NCBI RefSeq assembly: GCF_001625215.2
Contig: NC_030387.2
Location: 26,796,517-26,860,516, forward strand
Source of the DNA: Daucus carota subsp. sativus
Lineage: Eukaryota; Streptophyta; Magnoliopsida; Apiales; Apiaceae
DNA length: 64,000 nt
Direction: 5' to 3'
Part shown: piece after piece, positions 12,369 through 25,000 of the stretch
Position numbering within the stretch: position 1 is the stretch's first letter
How the letters are laid out: every line of letters starts with the position of its first letter
The notes under the pieces: model-generated
The model's database searches: none
Told to the model about the DNA's origin: nothing
Seen by the model: the letters and a program-made list of their open reading frames with translations, nothing else
Made by a program: the position numbers and the translations under genes

Positions 12369-14707
12369 TGTAACATCTGGGATTATCCGTGTAATTATCT
12401 GGATGATTAATGAATATTATATGAATTTTATATGAATTTCTGTGAATTAATTGGTTCCTGTTCTATTAATTTAGTTAAGTATTTTTGATTAAATTTGAGT
12501 AATATCAATTTTTATATGTTCAGTACAAAATATAGTTTATTTAGATATGTTCATATCGATTTATGTATTGTCAGATGATTTTATATTTGATTTATGGATT
12601 TAATTATGTATATTTTAATTAATCACTAATTATTTTGATTTTCCGAAAACCGTCAACCTGTAACGGTACCGAGATTTTACTTCCCGAAAATTTCAACAAA
12701 ATTCACCTTTAGCTTAATTTGACCATTCCGGACACTTTTCATGTTTTGACTTTTTCGATCCGGAGTACGGTTTGTTCCGGAGCCGGTCCGGCGGAATCTT
12801 TCGGTATTCGATAATTATCCGGTTGTATCGATAAACGTGAAACTAGATATTTTATACTTATCCTTATCTTGTCATAATGACGGTGGGACCCGCGTACTAA
12901 TGACGGATTAAAAAGCCCCGTTTTGATGATTATCTCGAAAACCGGTACCAATTGGACCCGTTTTATTAGTATAAAGCTATTAAACATTGTATTTTCATGC
13001 TATATATGATCCAAAGGGGTACTAATTATTCATAAGTATAAATATACTTAACCGTACTTTATTTCATTACGAAAATCATAAAACTAGTTAAAACCGAGAA
13101 ATTCCCGAGAGAGTTTATCGCGTTCTTGAGATTCAAACAAGGATTTGGAAGTGTTATCGGACTCCGATTTTGGCGTTCAAGTACTCAAATCGAAGGTTTT
13201 GAGGAGTAGAATCTGATTGGGTCATCAAAAACATCAAGAAATTCGCAGGTGAGGAGAGATTTAAGGTTTTAAATTCGAAGTCATTTAATTTAAATTAGAG
13301 ATTTTTGATTTTGAAGTTGTTTATATGTTTTGATGATTGTATGTTGTAGATAATCTTCTCCTGATCATTTTGGTATATCATATGCTTGACTTGGAGTTCA
13401 ATAACGTGTTCAATTTGAGGTTTAATCTTCGAAATCAGGAATTAGGGTTTATGTGCGCGATGAATGTTTTCAATTGGAAATTAGGGTTATTTAATCTAGG
13501 AGGTAGAAGTGAAATTGGATGATACCATCATGTTGGTTGTGATCTCAGGAACGTGTACATAGCTTCAAATCTTAGCTGAGGTTCGTGAATCGAACGAATC
13601 GATTCAAAGAAAACTCGCCGGCGACGGCGAGTTTCTTCGATCGATTACGGTCGATTCCGGCCGTTTCTGGTGAAATCGATTGTATGGATGAGTTGGGGAG
13701 GCTTGATACTCCATATCTGCACCATTTGGAGGCTATTGGTGGCCGGAATCGCCACCTCCGGCGAAGCCAGGGGCGGCGGCTGCAAAATTGCAGTTTGGCC
13801 CCTGGACTTTTGGAGGTGGTGAAGTTTAGCCACCCCAGTTTCATTTTTGACATTTAGACCCCTGAAGTTTCCAAAGTTGCAAATCAAACCCTGTAGTTTT
13901 CAAAACTTGCAATTCAAACCCTGGATTTTTTTTAAAAGTTTAAAAAAATGATTTTTGATTTAAATTTAATTTCGAAAATCATTTATTTTAATTTCAAAAA
14001 TTGTTTTTAATTATTTATTAATTCAAAAATAAATCTGATTTAATTTATTAATTAATTTTAATTAGTAATTAATTATTATAGTTAGTCAATTAATTTAATT
14101 ATTAATTGATTAATTGTTTTAATTAATTATTAATTGATTTTAATTGATTTATTAATTGGATTTAATGATTTTAAATATTTTTTAAATGATTTTAAAATTC
14201 CGAAAAATAGTTTCGAGCTTTAAAATATTATTCTAAAATATGATTGAAGCTCGTTAATTGATTTCAAATGATTTCGGACTTGATTTCGAGTATCCAGAAA
14301 TGGATTATTTATTTATAAAATGATTCTTTGACCGTTTTAATTCCGAAAAATGTTTAAAAATTCTTAATAAATACAGAAAAGTCTGTTTGACTTCAAACCT
14401 CTTTTGAAAAATATATTTTATTAAATATTTTATGTGATATGAGCTATGTGCTATCTGATTGATATGTTATGTGTTTACGTGATTGATATAAAATTGTGTT
14501 TGACATATCTTTTGATCCGTAAATCGGATTTGGGTGAAACGAAGGGTAGATAGAAGCTCGTTTCGAATAAAGGATGATAAGAATAGTATGAGATCATATA
14601 TTGATAAAGAATTGTTGTGATTAGCAGAAGAAGCGAGACGTAGGAAGGGAAAGCAAGTGGTGATAGAGTAGTATAGCGAGCAAGCGTAGTTGAAACTTGA
14701 GATCAGC

Positions 14708-14716
14708 TATATAAGG
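14708..14716 (+). promoter_or_regulatory. Probable TATA box of the LTR promoter
   Basis: TATATAAGG in a less AT-rich setting, followed about 30 bp later by a pyrimidine-rich CCTTCAATT stretch suited to initiation. This would put roughly 2.3 kb of U3 before it and about 1.4 kb of R-U5 after it. The 3' LTR has the same site at 24341-24349. Confidence 0.45.
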
Positions 14717-14813
14717 CAAGTTCCCTCAGACTTTCCTTCAATTATATGTTGTATCTGTTGTGATTATTTAGTGAACTTTCTGATGAAGTCCTGTGACCTA
14801 TTGAATTATCGCA

Positions 14814-14960
14814 TGGATTATTTATCCTATTGATTCTTGAACCTTCAACCAAATTTCTTGAACTATTTTATGGATTATTTATCCTATTGATTCTTGAACC
14901 TTCAACCAGATTTCTTGAACTATATTATGGATTACTTACCTTATTGATTCTTGAACCTTT
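14814..14960. repeat. 57-bp minisatellite inside the LTR
   Basis: About two and a half units of 57 bp starting at 14814, 14871 and 14928, each beginning TGGATTA and containing TTGATTCTTGAACCTT. The same array occurs in the 3' LTR at 24447-24593. Confidence 0.85.
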
Positions 14961-16124
14961 GACCGATTCTTTGATACCTGCTACGAAACTTATTTCAATT
15001 GTAAACCTTCCATCTTTAAAACTTCTAAATGATTACCATAACAACCTAATTTCATTTCAAAAATATACCCTCGATACCTCAACCAGTTATCAATCACTTT
15101 TATTTCAGACCGTAACCAGTTGAACGACCCCAAATAACATCTGTTATGACATATAACTTACAGTTGATTGATTCTTTCCATAAACTCCAGTTTCCTGATC
15201 TTAACAGTATTCATTTATACTTGGATTCTTTTGTGAACCTAGAACCCTCCTTCATGTAAACACGAAACTTTGACGTGCTTTGCCATCCTATAAGGCAATA
15301 TCTGATTCTTTGCTAAAACCATGAAGATAATTCTCATTTCTCCTTTGAGATCCATTTGAGACACTTTGAATAATAGTTGCTTCTGCTTCAAAATTTATTT
15401 ATGATATTGATGTTCTTATTTTATTGAATAATATTGTTGATCATCTTGATTGTGATAGAATTGGATAGTTTTCTAAACTTGGACCAGATGAATGGTCAGA
15501 CCAGATGAGTGGTCACTTTAGGCCAATGTGTGCCTTGGATCCAATAAACGAGCATGGTGGGACCTGCTCGGGGTTAGTGTCTGACTGATCAGCAGCCTAA
15601 CCTTTGATTTTTAAAATAAATTTAATATCCAATTCTAATCAATGTTCTAAAAACAAATCTTGGTATTGAGATTGATTCCTTGAGACACTGGTTTCCTTCA
15701 GCTTATGATTAATATTTTAAATTGATATTGTTATCCTTGCTGAGCTGGTTAGCTCACTCTTGCGGTATTTTATGTTCTTTCCAGTGAAGGCAGAGAAAGT
15801 TGGTAACGATGACCCTCAGGCTAGTAGTAAGGTCAGGATTCCAGGCTAGGAGATGAAGAGAGCTATCAGCAGCACCTGGCTTTTCATATATGTACTAGTT
15901 TGAATAACGAGACACAAATGGCGTGTAAGCTTGTAAGATTTAAGTTTTTATTTTGGGATTTGGGTTTGTAATAATTAAAGTTGTGTTGTGGCTTGTTTTA
16001 TACTTTAACCTGTTGCGATCCAAGGACAGTGAAGGGTCACTATATATATTATATCATTAATTACAGGTTTATGTTGAGATGTGGACCCCAAACTTCTGAC
16101 CCGGGTTTGGAGGGCGCCACAGGT

Positions 16125-16136
16125 TGGTATCAGAGC
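16125..16136 (+). other. Primer binding site (initiator Met-tRNA)
   Basis: TGGTATCAGAGC lies 3 nt after the 5' LTR. This is the usual complement to the 3' end of plant initiator Met-tRNA and primes minus-strand DNA synthesis. Confidence 0.95.
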
Positions 16137-16308
16137 GACAGGTTTTAAGTCAATGAAACAAGCCTAGATGGTTAGGTTGGGTAGAGGTTTAGGATTAGAA
16201 ATGAGTGATAGATAGATAGAACGTGAGAGGTGAGTATTAGTGAGAAGTAGGCTCTTGTGCTATCAGGAATTCTTATAGGTGTTCTGTTATATTGATTTGC
16301 AGATATTT

Positions 16309-16833
16309 ATGATGTCCGACCCTATCATTCCTCCATATTCACAACATTCAGACACCACAGTTAATGGACCCTCACCTCCTCAGAGACCTGAGCTTCGCCA
16401 GCCTGTTTCACCCTCTTTAGAGGATGTGTTGGCCGCAGCAGCAGTTGTTCCATCCAGAAAGATACCCTCGACTTATCATGCTAGGCCTTTTATACGTGGA
16501 CCCCCACCCAGTACCCTTAGTTCCACCCGAGGTTCTTCTATCCACACTTCTTTCCGTCCTGCATCAGACCCTGTTCCTTATCATGAGTTTGAGGCGATGA
16601 GGATGGAGCGTCAGTACTTACTTGGGCAGGTCAGAGAGATGGAGCGTATCATACAGATGATGGACCCTAGTAGAGCTGAACGAGAGCTGAGGCAGAGGAT
16701 TGTGGATGTAAGAATGAATGCGATGGCAAAGCTTAATACCGTGGCTGAGGGTTATGGTGACTTAGCAGACTGGGCTATTTGGATAATGAAAGAGTTGGAC
16801 ACATTTGGAGGTCCTACTTTTCCTGGGAGCTAA
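16309..16833 (+). CDS. Accessory ORF upstream of gag in the chromovirus
   Basis: A 174-codon frame beginning MMSDPIIPPYSQHSD, between the primer binding site and gag. The N-terminal half is rich in Pro and Ser. Residues about 92-140 are charged and heptad-like (EAMRMERQYLLGQVREMER), suggesting a coiled coil, and the C-terminal part has AEGYGDLADWAIWIMKELD. I recognise no domain. Codon content looks protein-like and the frame stays open in an otherwise young element. Extra ORFs upstream of gag are known in some plant gypsy lineages such as Ogre, but are not standard for Tekay/Del. Function unknown. Confidence 0.6.
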   Translation: MMSDPIIPPYSQHSDTTVNGPSPPQRPELRQPVSPSLEDVLAAAAVVPSRKIPSTYHARPFIRGPPPSTLSSTRGSSIHTSFRPASDPVPYHEFEAMRMERQYLLGQVREMERIIQMMDPSRAERELRQRIVDVRMNAMAKLNTVAEGYGDLADWAIWIMKELDTFGGPTFPGS

Positions 16834-16898
16834 ATGATAGTAGTTGTAGAGCGGAGGTGCCAGGTACATTAGTGTGTAGTGTGTAGTATGTATCAGGT

Positions 16899-17022
16899 CA
16901 GCAGATTTTGACATGTATGTATATAGACTAGCGGAGCTGACTAGATGACGGGTATGTGGTTGTGGTTGTCAGCAGATTTTGACATGTATATATAGACTAA
17001 CCGAGCTGACTAGGTGATAGCC
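16899..17022. repeat. Direct repeat in the leader between accessory ORF and gag
   Basis: Two copies of a segment starting GTCAGCAGATTTTGACATG and ending GAGCTGACTAG, about 70 bp apart (near 16898 and 16969). The first copy has an extra ATGT. Confidence 0.8.
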
Positions 17023-17362
17023 TTGTTGTTGCTGTTGTTGTACCTTACTTTTGACGAAGCGCTTGACGCTTGTATCTCCAGCACTGACTTATATATATCA
17101 TCATCTTTTATTTACAGTCTTGTCCTTTACTTTATCGCACTTGCTTTACTTTACTTTACTTTCAGTACCAATCATAAACTCTTGTGATAATATTGAACCC
17201 TTTTCTTTTATTGCTCTACATTCTGTAAAGAAGCATGCAATTTATTTAGTTAAACAATCTCAAAAATGTTTTCAAAAATGTATAATTCTGTTTTCTCAAA
17301 AACTTTTTATAAAAAGAGAATTTGATTTAAAACGACTAAGTGAATTGTTTCTTCTTTACAGA

Positions 17363-20300
17363 ATGCCTCCAACAAGACATACTCGTGCCAACAGTGATCC
17401 TGAAGGCACCAACAGTATCAATGATAACAATGATAACCAGAATGTCAACATAGGCCCAGTAGATCCTGCTGTGGCCCAACTAATTCAAATTTTGGCACAA
17501 CAAACTGCTCATCTTACCCGACAACAGCAACATCAAGAGAATCCTAGGGTAACTTTTAAAACTTTTCAGGCAGTTAATCCTCCAGAGTTTAAGGGCTCAG
17601 CAGATCCCATTGCAGCCCAAACATGGTTAAAAGAAATGGAAAAGTGTTTTGAATTAGTTCCAGCAAGTGAAGATCAGAAAACAAAGTTTGCTAGTCATTA
17701 CTTAAAGAATGAAGCAACGTATTGGTGGGAATCTGTGAAGAATATGGAAGGCACAGTTAAGATTACTTGGGAGAGGTTTAAGGAACTGTTCTTAGAAAAG
17801 TATTTTCCTAGGTTTCTTCAAGATCAAATGGAGTTGAACTTTTTAGAGCTGAAACAAGGAAATATGTCTGTGGTTGAATATGAGAATAAGTTTGCGGAAT
17901 TGGCTAGGTTTGTGCCAACCTATGTAGAGACCGATAGGCAGAAAGCGAAGAGGTTCCAGCAAGGTCTGAAACCTTGGATTAGGAGCAAGTTAGCTATTTT
18001 GCAATTGGAGACTTATGCGGCAGTGGTTGAGAAGGCAATGATTGCGGAGGCTGAAAATGAGTTGTTTCAGAAGTCTAAAGAGGATAAGAAGAGAAAGCCA
18101 GACAATAGAGAAGGGCCATCCCATCAGGGGAGGTTCCAGAAGAAAGGGAAATTTCAAGCAGGAAGGAGTTCTAATTTTAAGAAACAGAATATAGGCAGTA
18201 GTGGACAAGGTGGTCGTTTCATTATGGGAAATCAGGCTAATCAGCAGAGGTCTTCTATACCAGAATGCCAGATATGTGGCAAGAGACATGGAGGAGTGTG
18301 TAACAAGCCGAACATAGTGTGCTTTAAGTGCAACCAGAAAGGACATTATTCTAGAGAATGTCAGAACCCATCAGCGATAAGAGATCAGGGGAATAAGAGC
18401 TCGACAAGTAAAGCTCCAGCTATAGGATATGCATGTTTCAAATGTGGGAAGCAGGGACATATGGCTAGGGATTGCAAAACATCAGCTCCAGTTAGTAATG
18501 CACTTAGAATCATGGGAACTGTTCCAGAAGTGAATGAGCCTCCTAGGGCAAGAGTTTTTGATATGTCAGTGAAGGATGCTATTCAGGATGCCGATGTTGT
18601 GGCAGGTACGCTTAACGTAAACTCTTTAAATGCTAAGGTGTTAATTGATTCCGGAGCCACTAGATCATTTATTTCTCAAGCTTTTGTTGATAAGTTGAAT
18701 TGTCCGGTTGAATTGTTGAATGAGGCTATGAATGTAGAGCTAGCTAATCAGAATCGTATCTCCGTTAATCGAGTTTGCCCTGATTGTGAAATTGAGATTT
18801 TAGGAAATAAGTTTTGTGCCGACTTGATACCTTTCAAGTTGGGGGAATTTGATGTAATCTTAGGGATGGACTGGTTGTCTAAACATAGTGCGCAGATAGA
18901 TTGTAAAAATAAGAAGGTAATGCTAAAGGCACCAGACGATAAGATAATAACGTTTAGAGGACAAAAGCAAGTGAAGAAGTTCTTAACCATGATGCAAGCA
19001 AAAAGGATGTTACGTCAAGGATGCGAAGCCTATATTGCTTATGTAATTGATAAAGGTCAGGAACCCGTAAAACTTGAAAATATTCCTGTAGTGAATGAAT
19101 TTCCAGACGTGTTTCCGGATGAGTTACCAGGACTTCCTCCAGATAGAGAGATAGAATTTGCAATTGACTTAGCACCTGGAACGGAGCCGATAACCAAAGC
19201 CCCGTATAGGATGGCACCCGTAGAGATGAAAGAATTGGCAAAACAATTACAAGAGTTATTGGAAAAGGGAGTGATTAGACCGAGTGTATCCCCATGGGGA
19301 GCACCAGTGTTGTTTGTAAAGAAGAAAGATGGAAGTATGAGGTTATGCATAGATTACAGAGAGCTTAATAAGCTTACTATCAAGAATAAATATCCTTTAC
19401 CCCGTATTGACGACTTGTTTGACCAGTTGAAAGGAGCAGAATATTTTTCTAAGATTGACCTTAGGTCAGGATACCATCAGCTCAGAATCAAATCTGAAGA
19501 TATACCTAAGACAGCTTTTAGAACAAGGTATGGTCATTATGAATTTTTAGTGATGGCTTTTGGATTAACGAATGCACCAGCAGCTTTTATGGATTTAATG
19601 AATAGAGTCTTTAAGAAGTATTTGGACAAGTTTGTGATTGTTTTTATAGATGATATTCTGATATATTCTAAGACGGCTGAGGAGCATGCGGAGCATTTAA
19701 GAACAGCCTTAGAGATACTAAGAAAGGAGAAGTTGTATGCAAAGTTTTCTAAATGTGAATTTTGGTTACAAGAAGTTCAATTTCTAGGACATATAGTGAG
19801 CCGTGAAGGAATAAAGGTAGATCCAACAAAGATTGAAGCTATAATGAATTGGGAAAGACCAAAGACCCCCACAGAGATCAGGAGTTTCTTGGGGTTAGCA
19901 GGTTATTATAGAAGGTTTGTACAGGATTTCTCAAGAATTGCAACCCCACTGACTAAGTTAACTAGAAAGAATGAAAAGTTCATATGGAATGAGAAGTGTG
20001 AAGAAAGTTTTCAGGAGTTGAAGAAGAGATTAGTGTCAGCACCAGTATTGTCCCTTCCAGATGATCAAGGAAATTTTGTGATCTATAGTGATGCCTCTTA
20101 TAAAGGATTAGGATGTGTATTGATGCAACATGATAAAGTTATTGCGTATGCGTCTAGACAACTGAAACCTCATGAACAGAAATACCCTACTCATGACCTG
20201 GAGTTGGCAGCTATTGTATTTGCATTAAAAATATGGAGACATTATTTGTACGGAGAAAAATGTGAGATTTATACAGATCATAAAAGTTTGAAGTATATCT

Positions 20301-20683
20301 TTACCCAGAAGGAGCTTAACATGAGACAAAGGAGATGGCTAGAGTTGATTAAGGATTATGATTGTACGATTAAGTATCATCCAGGAAAAGCCAACGTTGT
20401 AGCAGATGCTTTAAGTAGAAAGGAGAGGTTAAACGTATTGACTGTGCCAGAGGAGTTATATAGAGAGTTTCAGAAGTTGGAAATCGAGGTAAGAATTCAT
20501 GAACCATCAAAGATAGCAGTATATACCATGACCTTCCAACCAGAGCTATTAGAAAAGATTAAGAAGTGTCAGGAAGAAGTAATGGATCAGGATGTAAACA
20601 AGTTAGTAGGAGAAGAGTTATGTACACAGAAAGATGATCAAGGGATTCTTAGATTTTTTCCAGGATATGGATTCCACCGGTAA
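17363..20683 (+). CDS. Chromovirus Gag-protease-RT-RNase H polyprotein (truncated by a frameshift)
   Basis: The start is set at the ATG giving [12 protein letters not shown], because the open codons before it (from 17051) look like leader. Gag: capsid region with [15 protein letters not shown] and [13 protein letters not shown]. Nucleocapsid: zinc knuckles [14 protein letters not shown] and [14 protein letters not shown], preceded by a Cys-rich [12 protein letters not shown]. Protease: active site [25 protein letters not shown] and catalytic FIDDILIYS. RNase [17 protein letters not shown] and a conserved end NVVADALSR. Translation then leaves the family pattern after GILRFF and hits TAA at 20681-20683. 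Integrase follows in another frame. The change sits at a run of six T residues (20653-20658), consistent with loss of one T. Confidence 0.93.
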   Translation: MPPTRHTRANSDPEGTNSINDNNDNQNVNIGPVDPAVAQLIQILAQQTAHLTRQQQHQENPRVTFKTFQAVNPPEFKGSADPIAAQTWLKEMEKCFELVPASEDQKTKFASHYLKNEATYWWESVKNMEGTVKITWERFKELFLEKYFPRFLQDQMELNFLELKQGNMSVVEYENKFAELARFVPTYVETDRQKAKRFQQGLKPWIRSKLAILQLETYAAVVEKAMIAEAENELFQKSKEDKKRKPDNREGPSHQGRFQKKGKFQAGRSSNFKKQNIGSSGQGGRFIMGNQANQQRSSIPECQICGKRHGGVCNKPNIVCFKCNQKGHYSRECQNPSAIRDQGNKSSTSKAPAIGYACFKCGKQGHMARDCKTSAPVSNALRIMGTVPEVNEPPRARVFDMSVKDAIQDADVVAGTLNVNSLNAKVLIDSGATRSFISQAFVDKLNCPVELLNEAMNVELANQNRISVNRVCPDCEIEILGNKFCADLIPFKLGEFDVILGMDWLSKHSAQIDCKNKKVMLKAPDDKIITFRGQKQVKKFLTMMQAKRMLRQGCEAYIAYVIDKGQEPVKLENIPVVNEFPDVFPDELPGLPPDREIEFAIDLAPGTEPITKAPYRMAPVEMKELAKQLQELLEKGVIRPSVSPWGAPVLFVKKKDGSMRLCIDYRELNKLTIKNKYPLPRIDDLFDQLKGAEYFSKIDLRSGYHQLRIKSEDIPKTAFRTRYGHYEFLVMAFGLTNAPAAFMDLMNRVFKKYLDKFVIVFIDDILIYSKTAEEHAEHLRTALEILRKEKLYAKFSKCEFWLQEVQFLGHIVSREGIKVDPTKIEAIMNWERPKTPTEIRSFLGLAGYYRRFVQDFSRIATPLTKLTRKNEKFIWNEKCEESFQELKKRLVSAPVLSLPDDQGNFVIYSDASYKGLGCVLMQHDKVIAYASRQLKPHEQKYPTHDLELAAIVFALKIWRHYLYGEKCEIYTDHKSLKYIFTQKELNMRQRRWLELIKDYDCTIKYHPGKANVVADALSRKERLNVLTVPEELYREFQKLEIEVRIHEPSKIAVYTMTFQPELLEKIKKCQEEVMDQDVNKLVGEELCTQKDDQGILRFFPGYGFHR

Positions 20684-20703
20684 CAGAGTTAAAGAATGAT
20701 ATC

Positions 20704-21963
20704 TTGCAGGAAGCACACAATTCTAAGTATTCAATTCATCCAGGCAGCACTAAGATGTATAGAGATTTAAAGGAGAACTATTGGTGGCCAGACATGAAAA
20801 GAGAGATTGCAGAATGGGTAAGTAAATGTTATACGTGTCAAAGAGTGAAAGCAGAACACCAAAGACCAAGTGGATTATTGCAACCTTTAGAGATTCCAGA
20901 ATGGAAGTGGGAACATATTGCTATGGATTTTATTGTAGGATTACCAAGGACCAAAGCAAACCATGATGCCATTTGGGTGATAGTGGACAGATTAACCAAG
21001 TCAGCTCATTTTCTTCCGATCAATGAGAGATTCTCTTTGGATAAATTAGTTCATATGTACTTGAAAGAGATTGTAGTTCGTCATGGAGTCCCCGTATCCA
21101 TTGTATCAGATAGAGATCCACGATTTAATTCAAGATTTTGGAAAAGTTTTCAAGAATGCTTGGGCACCAAATTGAATATGAGTACGGCATATCATCCACA
21201 AACAGACGGCCAAAGTGAGAGAACTATTCAGACGATCGAGGACATGTTACGTGTTTGCACAATCGATTTCAAAGGCAGTTGGGACGAACATCTACCTTTA
21301 GTGGAGTTTGCATATAATAATAGTTATCATGCAAGTATTGGGATGCCTCCTTATGAAGCTCTTTACGGACGCAAATGTCGATCACCAGTATATTGGGATG
21401 AAGTCGGAGAACGCAAGGTATTGGGACCGGAATTAGTACAACAAACAAAGGAAGTCGTTGAAATTATTCAGAAACGACTAATTGCAGCACAGAGTCGTCA
21501 ACAAAATTATGCAGATCAATTCCGGAAGGACGTAGAATTTGAAGACGGAGAAGCAGTGTTACTGAAGGTGTCACCATGGAAAGGACTATCCAGATTCGGA
21601 AAGAAAGGCAAGCTAAGTCCCCGATACGTAGGGCCATTTGAAATCTTGAGACGTGTAGGCAAAGTAGCGTACGAATTGGCGTTACCCCCGCACATGGAGC
21701 ACATCCATAACGTCTTTCATGTATCGATGCTTAAGAAGTATAATCCAGATTCGAAACATGTGATAGAGTATGAGCCGATAGAACTCGAGGCAGATTTATC
21801 ATATGTAGAAAGGCCAATGGAAATCTTGGATAGGAGAGAGAAGGTGTTAAGAAACAAGGTAGTTAACTTAGTAAGGGTACTGTGGAGAAACCCGAAGGTT
21901 GAAGAGTCAACCTGGGAATTAGAAAGTGATATGCGTGAAAAGTACCCTCATTTGTTTACTTAA
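20704..21963 (+). pseudogene. Chromovirus integrase with GPY and chromodomain-like C-terminus (separated from pol by frameshift)
   Basis: Continuation of pol in another frame with no start of its own; the first codon is nominal. Zinc-binding HHCC region with HPGSTKMYRDLK and KCYTCQRVKAEHQ. Catalytic core DDE: AMDFIVGLPRT, SDRDPRFNSRFW, and QTDGQSERTIQ. GPY/F module: RYVGPFEILRRVGKVAYELA. The C-terminal chromodomain-like segment (about the last 60 residues) is thought in this group to guide insertion to particular chromatin. The TAA stop lies just before the purine-rich tract. All key residues are present; only the upstream frameshift disables the polyprotein. Confidence 0.92.
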
Positions 21964-21988
21964 GCGATTCTGAGGACAGAATCCTTTT

Positions 21989-22001
21989 AAGGGGGGAAGG
22001 A
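21989..22001 (+). other. Purine-rich tract
   Basis: AAGGGGGGAAGGA directly abuts the 3' LTR, as expected for the plus-strand DNA primer. Confidence 0.92.
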
Positions 22002-25000
22002 TGTAACATCTGGGATTATCCGTGTAATTATCTGGATGATTAATGAATATTATATGAATTTTATATGAATTTCTGTGAATTAATTGGTTCCTGTTCTATT
22101 AATTTAGTTAAGTATTTTTGATTAAATTTGAGTAATATCAATTTTTATATGTTCAGTACAAAATATAGTTTATTTAGATATGTTCATATCGATTTATGTA
22201 TTGTCAGATGATTTTATATTTGATTTATGGATTTAATTATGTATATTTTAATTAATCACTAATTATTTTGATTTTCCGAAAACCGTCAACCTGTAACGGT
22301 ACCGAGATTTTACTTCCCGAAAATTTCAACAAAATTCACCTTTAGCTTAATTTGACCATTCCGGACACTTTTCATGTTTTGACTTTTTCGATCCGGAGTA
22401 CGGTTTGTTCCGGAGCCGGTCCGGCGGAATCTTTCGGTATTCGATAATTATCCGGTTGTATCGATAAACGTGAAACTAGATATTTTATACTTATCCTTAT
22501 CTTGTCATAATGACGGTGGGACCCGCGTACTAATGACGGATTAAAAAGCCCCGTTTTGATGATTATCTCGAAAACCGGTACCAATTGGACCCGTTTTATT
22601 AGTATAAAGCTATTAAACATTGTATTTTCATGCTATATATGATCCAAAGGGGTACTAATTATTCATAAGTATAAATATACTTAACCGTACTTTATTTCAT
22701 TACGAAAATCATAAAACTAGTTAAAACCGAGAAATTCCCGAGAGAGTTTATCGCGTTCTTGAGATTCAAACAAGGATTTGGAAGTGTTATCGGACTCCGA
22801 TTTTGGCGTTCAAGTACTCAAATCGAAGGTTTTGAGGAGTAGAATCTGATTGGGTCATCAAAAACATCAAGAAATTCGCAGGTGAGGAGAGATTTAAGGT
22901 TTTAAATTCGAAGTCATTTAATTTAAATTAGAGATTTTTGATTTTGAAGTTGTTTATATGTTTTGATGATTGTATGTTGTAGATAATCTTCTCCTGATCA
23001 TTTTGGTATATCATATGCTTGACTTGGAGTTCAATAACGTGTTCAATTTGAGGTTTAATCTTCGAAATCAGGAATTAGGGTTTATGTGCGCGATGAATGT
23101 TTTCAATTGGAAATTAGGGTTATTTAATCTAGGAGGTAGAAGTGAAATTGGATGATACCATCATGTTGGTTGTGATCTCAGGAACGTGTACATAGCTTCA
23201 AATCTTAGCTGAGGTTCGTGAATCGAACGAATCGATTCAAAGAAAACTCGCCGGCGACGGCGAGTTTCTTCGATCGATTACGGTCGATTCCGGCCGTTTC
23301 TGGTGAAATCGATTGTATGGATGAGTTGGGGAGGCTTGATACTCCATATCTGCACCATTTGGAGGCTATTGGTGGCCGGAATCGCCACCTCCGGCGAAGC
23401 CAGGGGCGGCGGCTGCAAAATTGCAGTTTGGCCCCTGGACTTTTGGAGGTGGTGAAGTTTAGCCACCCCAGTTTCATTTTTGACATTTAGACCCCTGAAG
23501 TTTCCAAAGTTGCAAATCAAACCCTGTAGTTTTCAAAACTTGCAATTCAAACCCTGGATTTTTTTTAAAAGTTTAAAAAAATGATTTTTGATTTAAATTT
23601 AATTTCGAAAATCATTTATTTTAATTTCAAAAATTGTTTTTAATTATTTATTAATTCAAAAATAAATCTGATTTAATTTATTAATTAATTTTAATTAGTA
23701 ATTAATTATTATAGTTAGTCAATTAATTTAATTATTAATTGATTAATTGTTTTAATTAATTATTAATTGATTTTAATTGATTTATTAATTGGATTTAATG
23801 ATTTTAAATATTTTTTAAATGATTTTAAAATTCCGAAAAATAGTTTCGAGCTTTAAAATATTATTCTAAAATATGATTGAAGCTCGTTAATTGATTTCAA
23901 ATGATTTCGGACTTGATTTCGAGTATCCAGAAATGGATTATTTATTTATAAAATGATTCTTTGACCGTTTTAATTCCGAAAAATGTTTAAAAATTCTTAA
24001 TAAATACAGAAAAGTCTGTTTGACTTCAAACCTCTTTTGAAAAATATATTTTATTAAATATTTTATGTGATATGAGCTATGTGCTATCTGATTGATATGT
24101 TATGTGTTTACGTGATTGATATAAAATTGTGTTTGACATATCTTTTGATCCGTAAATCGGATTTGGGTGAAACGAAGGGTAGATAGAAGCTCGTTTCGAA
24201 TAAAGGATGATAAGAATAGTATGAGATCATATATTGATAAAGAATTGTTGTGATTAGCAGAAGAAGCGAGACGTAGGAAGGGAAAGCAAGTGGTGATAGA
24301 GTAGTATAGCGAGCAAGCGTAGTTGAAACTTGAGATCAGCTATATAAGGCAAGTTCCCTCAGACTTTCCTTCAATTATATGTTGTATCTGTTGTGATTAT
24401 TTAGTGAACTTTCTGATGAAGTCCTGTGACCTATTGAATTATCGCATGGATTATTTATCCTATTGATTCTTGAACCTTCAACCAAATTTCTTGAACTATT
24501 TTATGGATTATTTATCCTATTGATTCTTGAACCTTCAACCAGATTTCTTGAACTATATTATGGATTACTTACCTTATTGATTCTTGAACCTTTGACCGAT
24601 TCTTTGATACCTGCTACGAAACTTATTTCAATTGTAAACCTTCCATCTTTAAAACTTCTAAATGATTACCATAACAACCTAATTTCATTTCAAAAATATA
24701 CCCTCGATACCTCAACCAGTTATCAATCACTTTTATTTCAGACCGTAACCAGTTGAACGACCCCAAATAACATCTGTTATGACATATAACTTACAGTTGA
24801 TTGATTCTTTCCATAAACTCCAGTTTCCTGATCTTAACAGTATTCATTTATACTTGGATTCTTTTGTGAACCTAGAACCCTCCTTCATGTAAACACGAAA
24901 CTTTGACGTGCTTTGCCATCCTATAAGGCAATATCTGATTCTTTGCTAAAACCATGAAGATAATTCTCATTTCTCCTTTGAGATCCATTTGAGACACTTT

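Larger units (their letters stand above)
12369..16121 (+). repeat. 5' LTR (3,753 bp)
   Basis: Starts TGTAACATCTGGGATTATCC and ends GGAGGGCGCCACA. The same sequence recurs at a constant offset of 9,633 bp in the 3' LTR. It includes a locally GC-rich block (about 13,610-13,810), a long AT-rich block (about 13,930-14,400), a TATA box, and a 57-bp minisatellite. Open frames of 60-97 codons occur, but none resembles a protein. Confidence 0.97.
16228..17363 (+). promoter_or_regulatory. Putative alternative splice signals in the retrotransposon leader
   Basis: A near-consensus donor (AGAG then GTGAGTATT, GT at 16230-16231) is followed by two good acceptors. The first is TTGATTTGCAG ending at 16302, 7 nt before the accessory-ORF ATG (16309). 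The second is TTTCTTCTTTACAG ending at 17361, one nucleotide before the gag ATG (17363). Using the first removes 73 nt and gives an accessory-ORF mRNA. Using the second removes 1,132 nt, including the accessory ORF, and gives a gag-pol mRNA. This is read from sequence only; splicing is untested. Confidence 0.4.

Noticed and set aside
13585..13857. 90-codon frame in the LTR, repeated in the 3' LTR
   Set aside because: No protein similarity that I can recognise; overlapping frames on the other strand are equally open, which fits GC-rich composition rather than coding.
17051..17362. In-frame open codons upstream of the gag ATG
   Set aside because: The translation is low-complexity leader ([20 protein letters not shown]) with no gag similarity, and a good splice acceptor ends right before the conserved MPPTRH start.
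20640..20710. Programmed ribosomal frameshift between RNase H and integrase
   Set aside because: The shift lies inside a conserved stretch rather than at a domain boundary used for recoding in this group, and the change at a T run is better explained by an indel.
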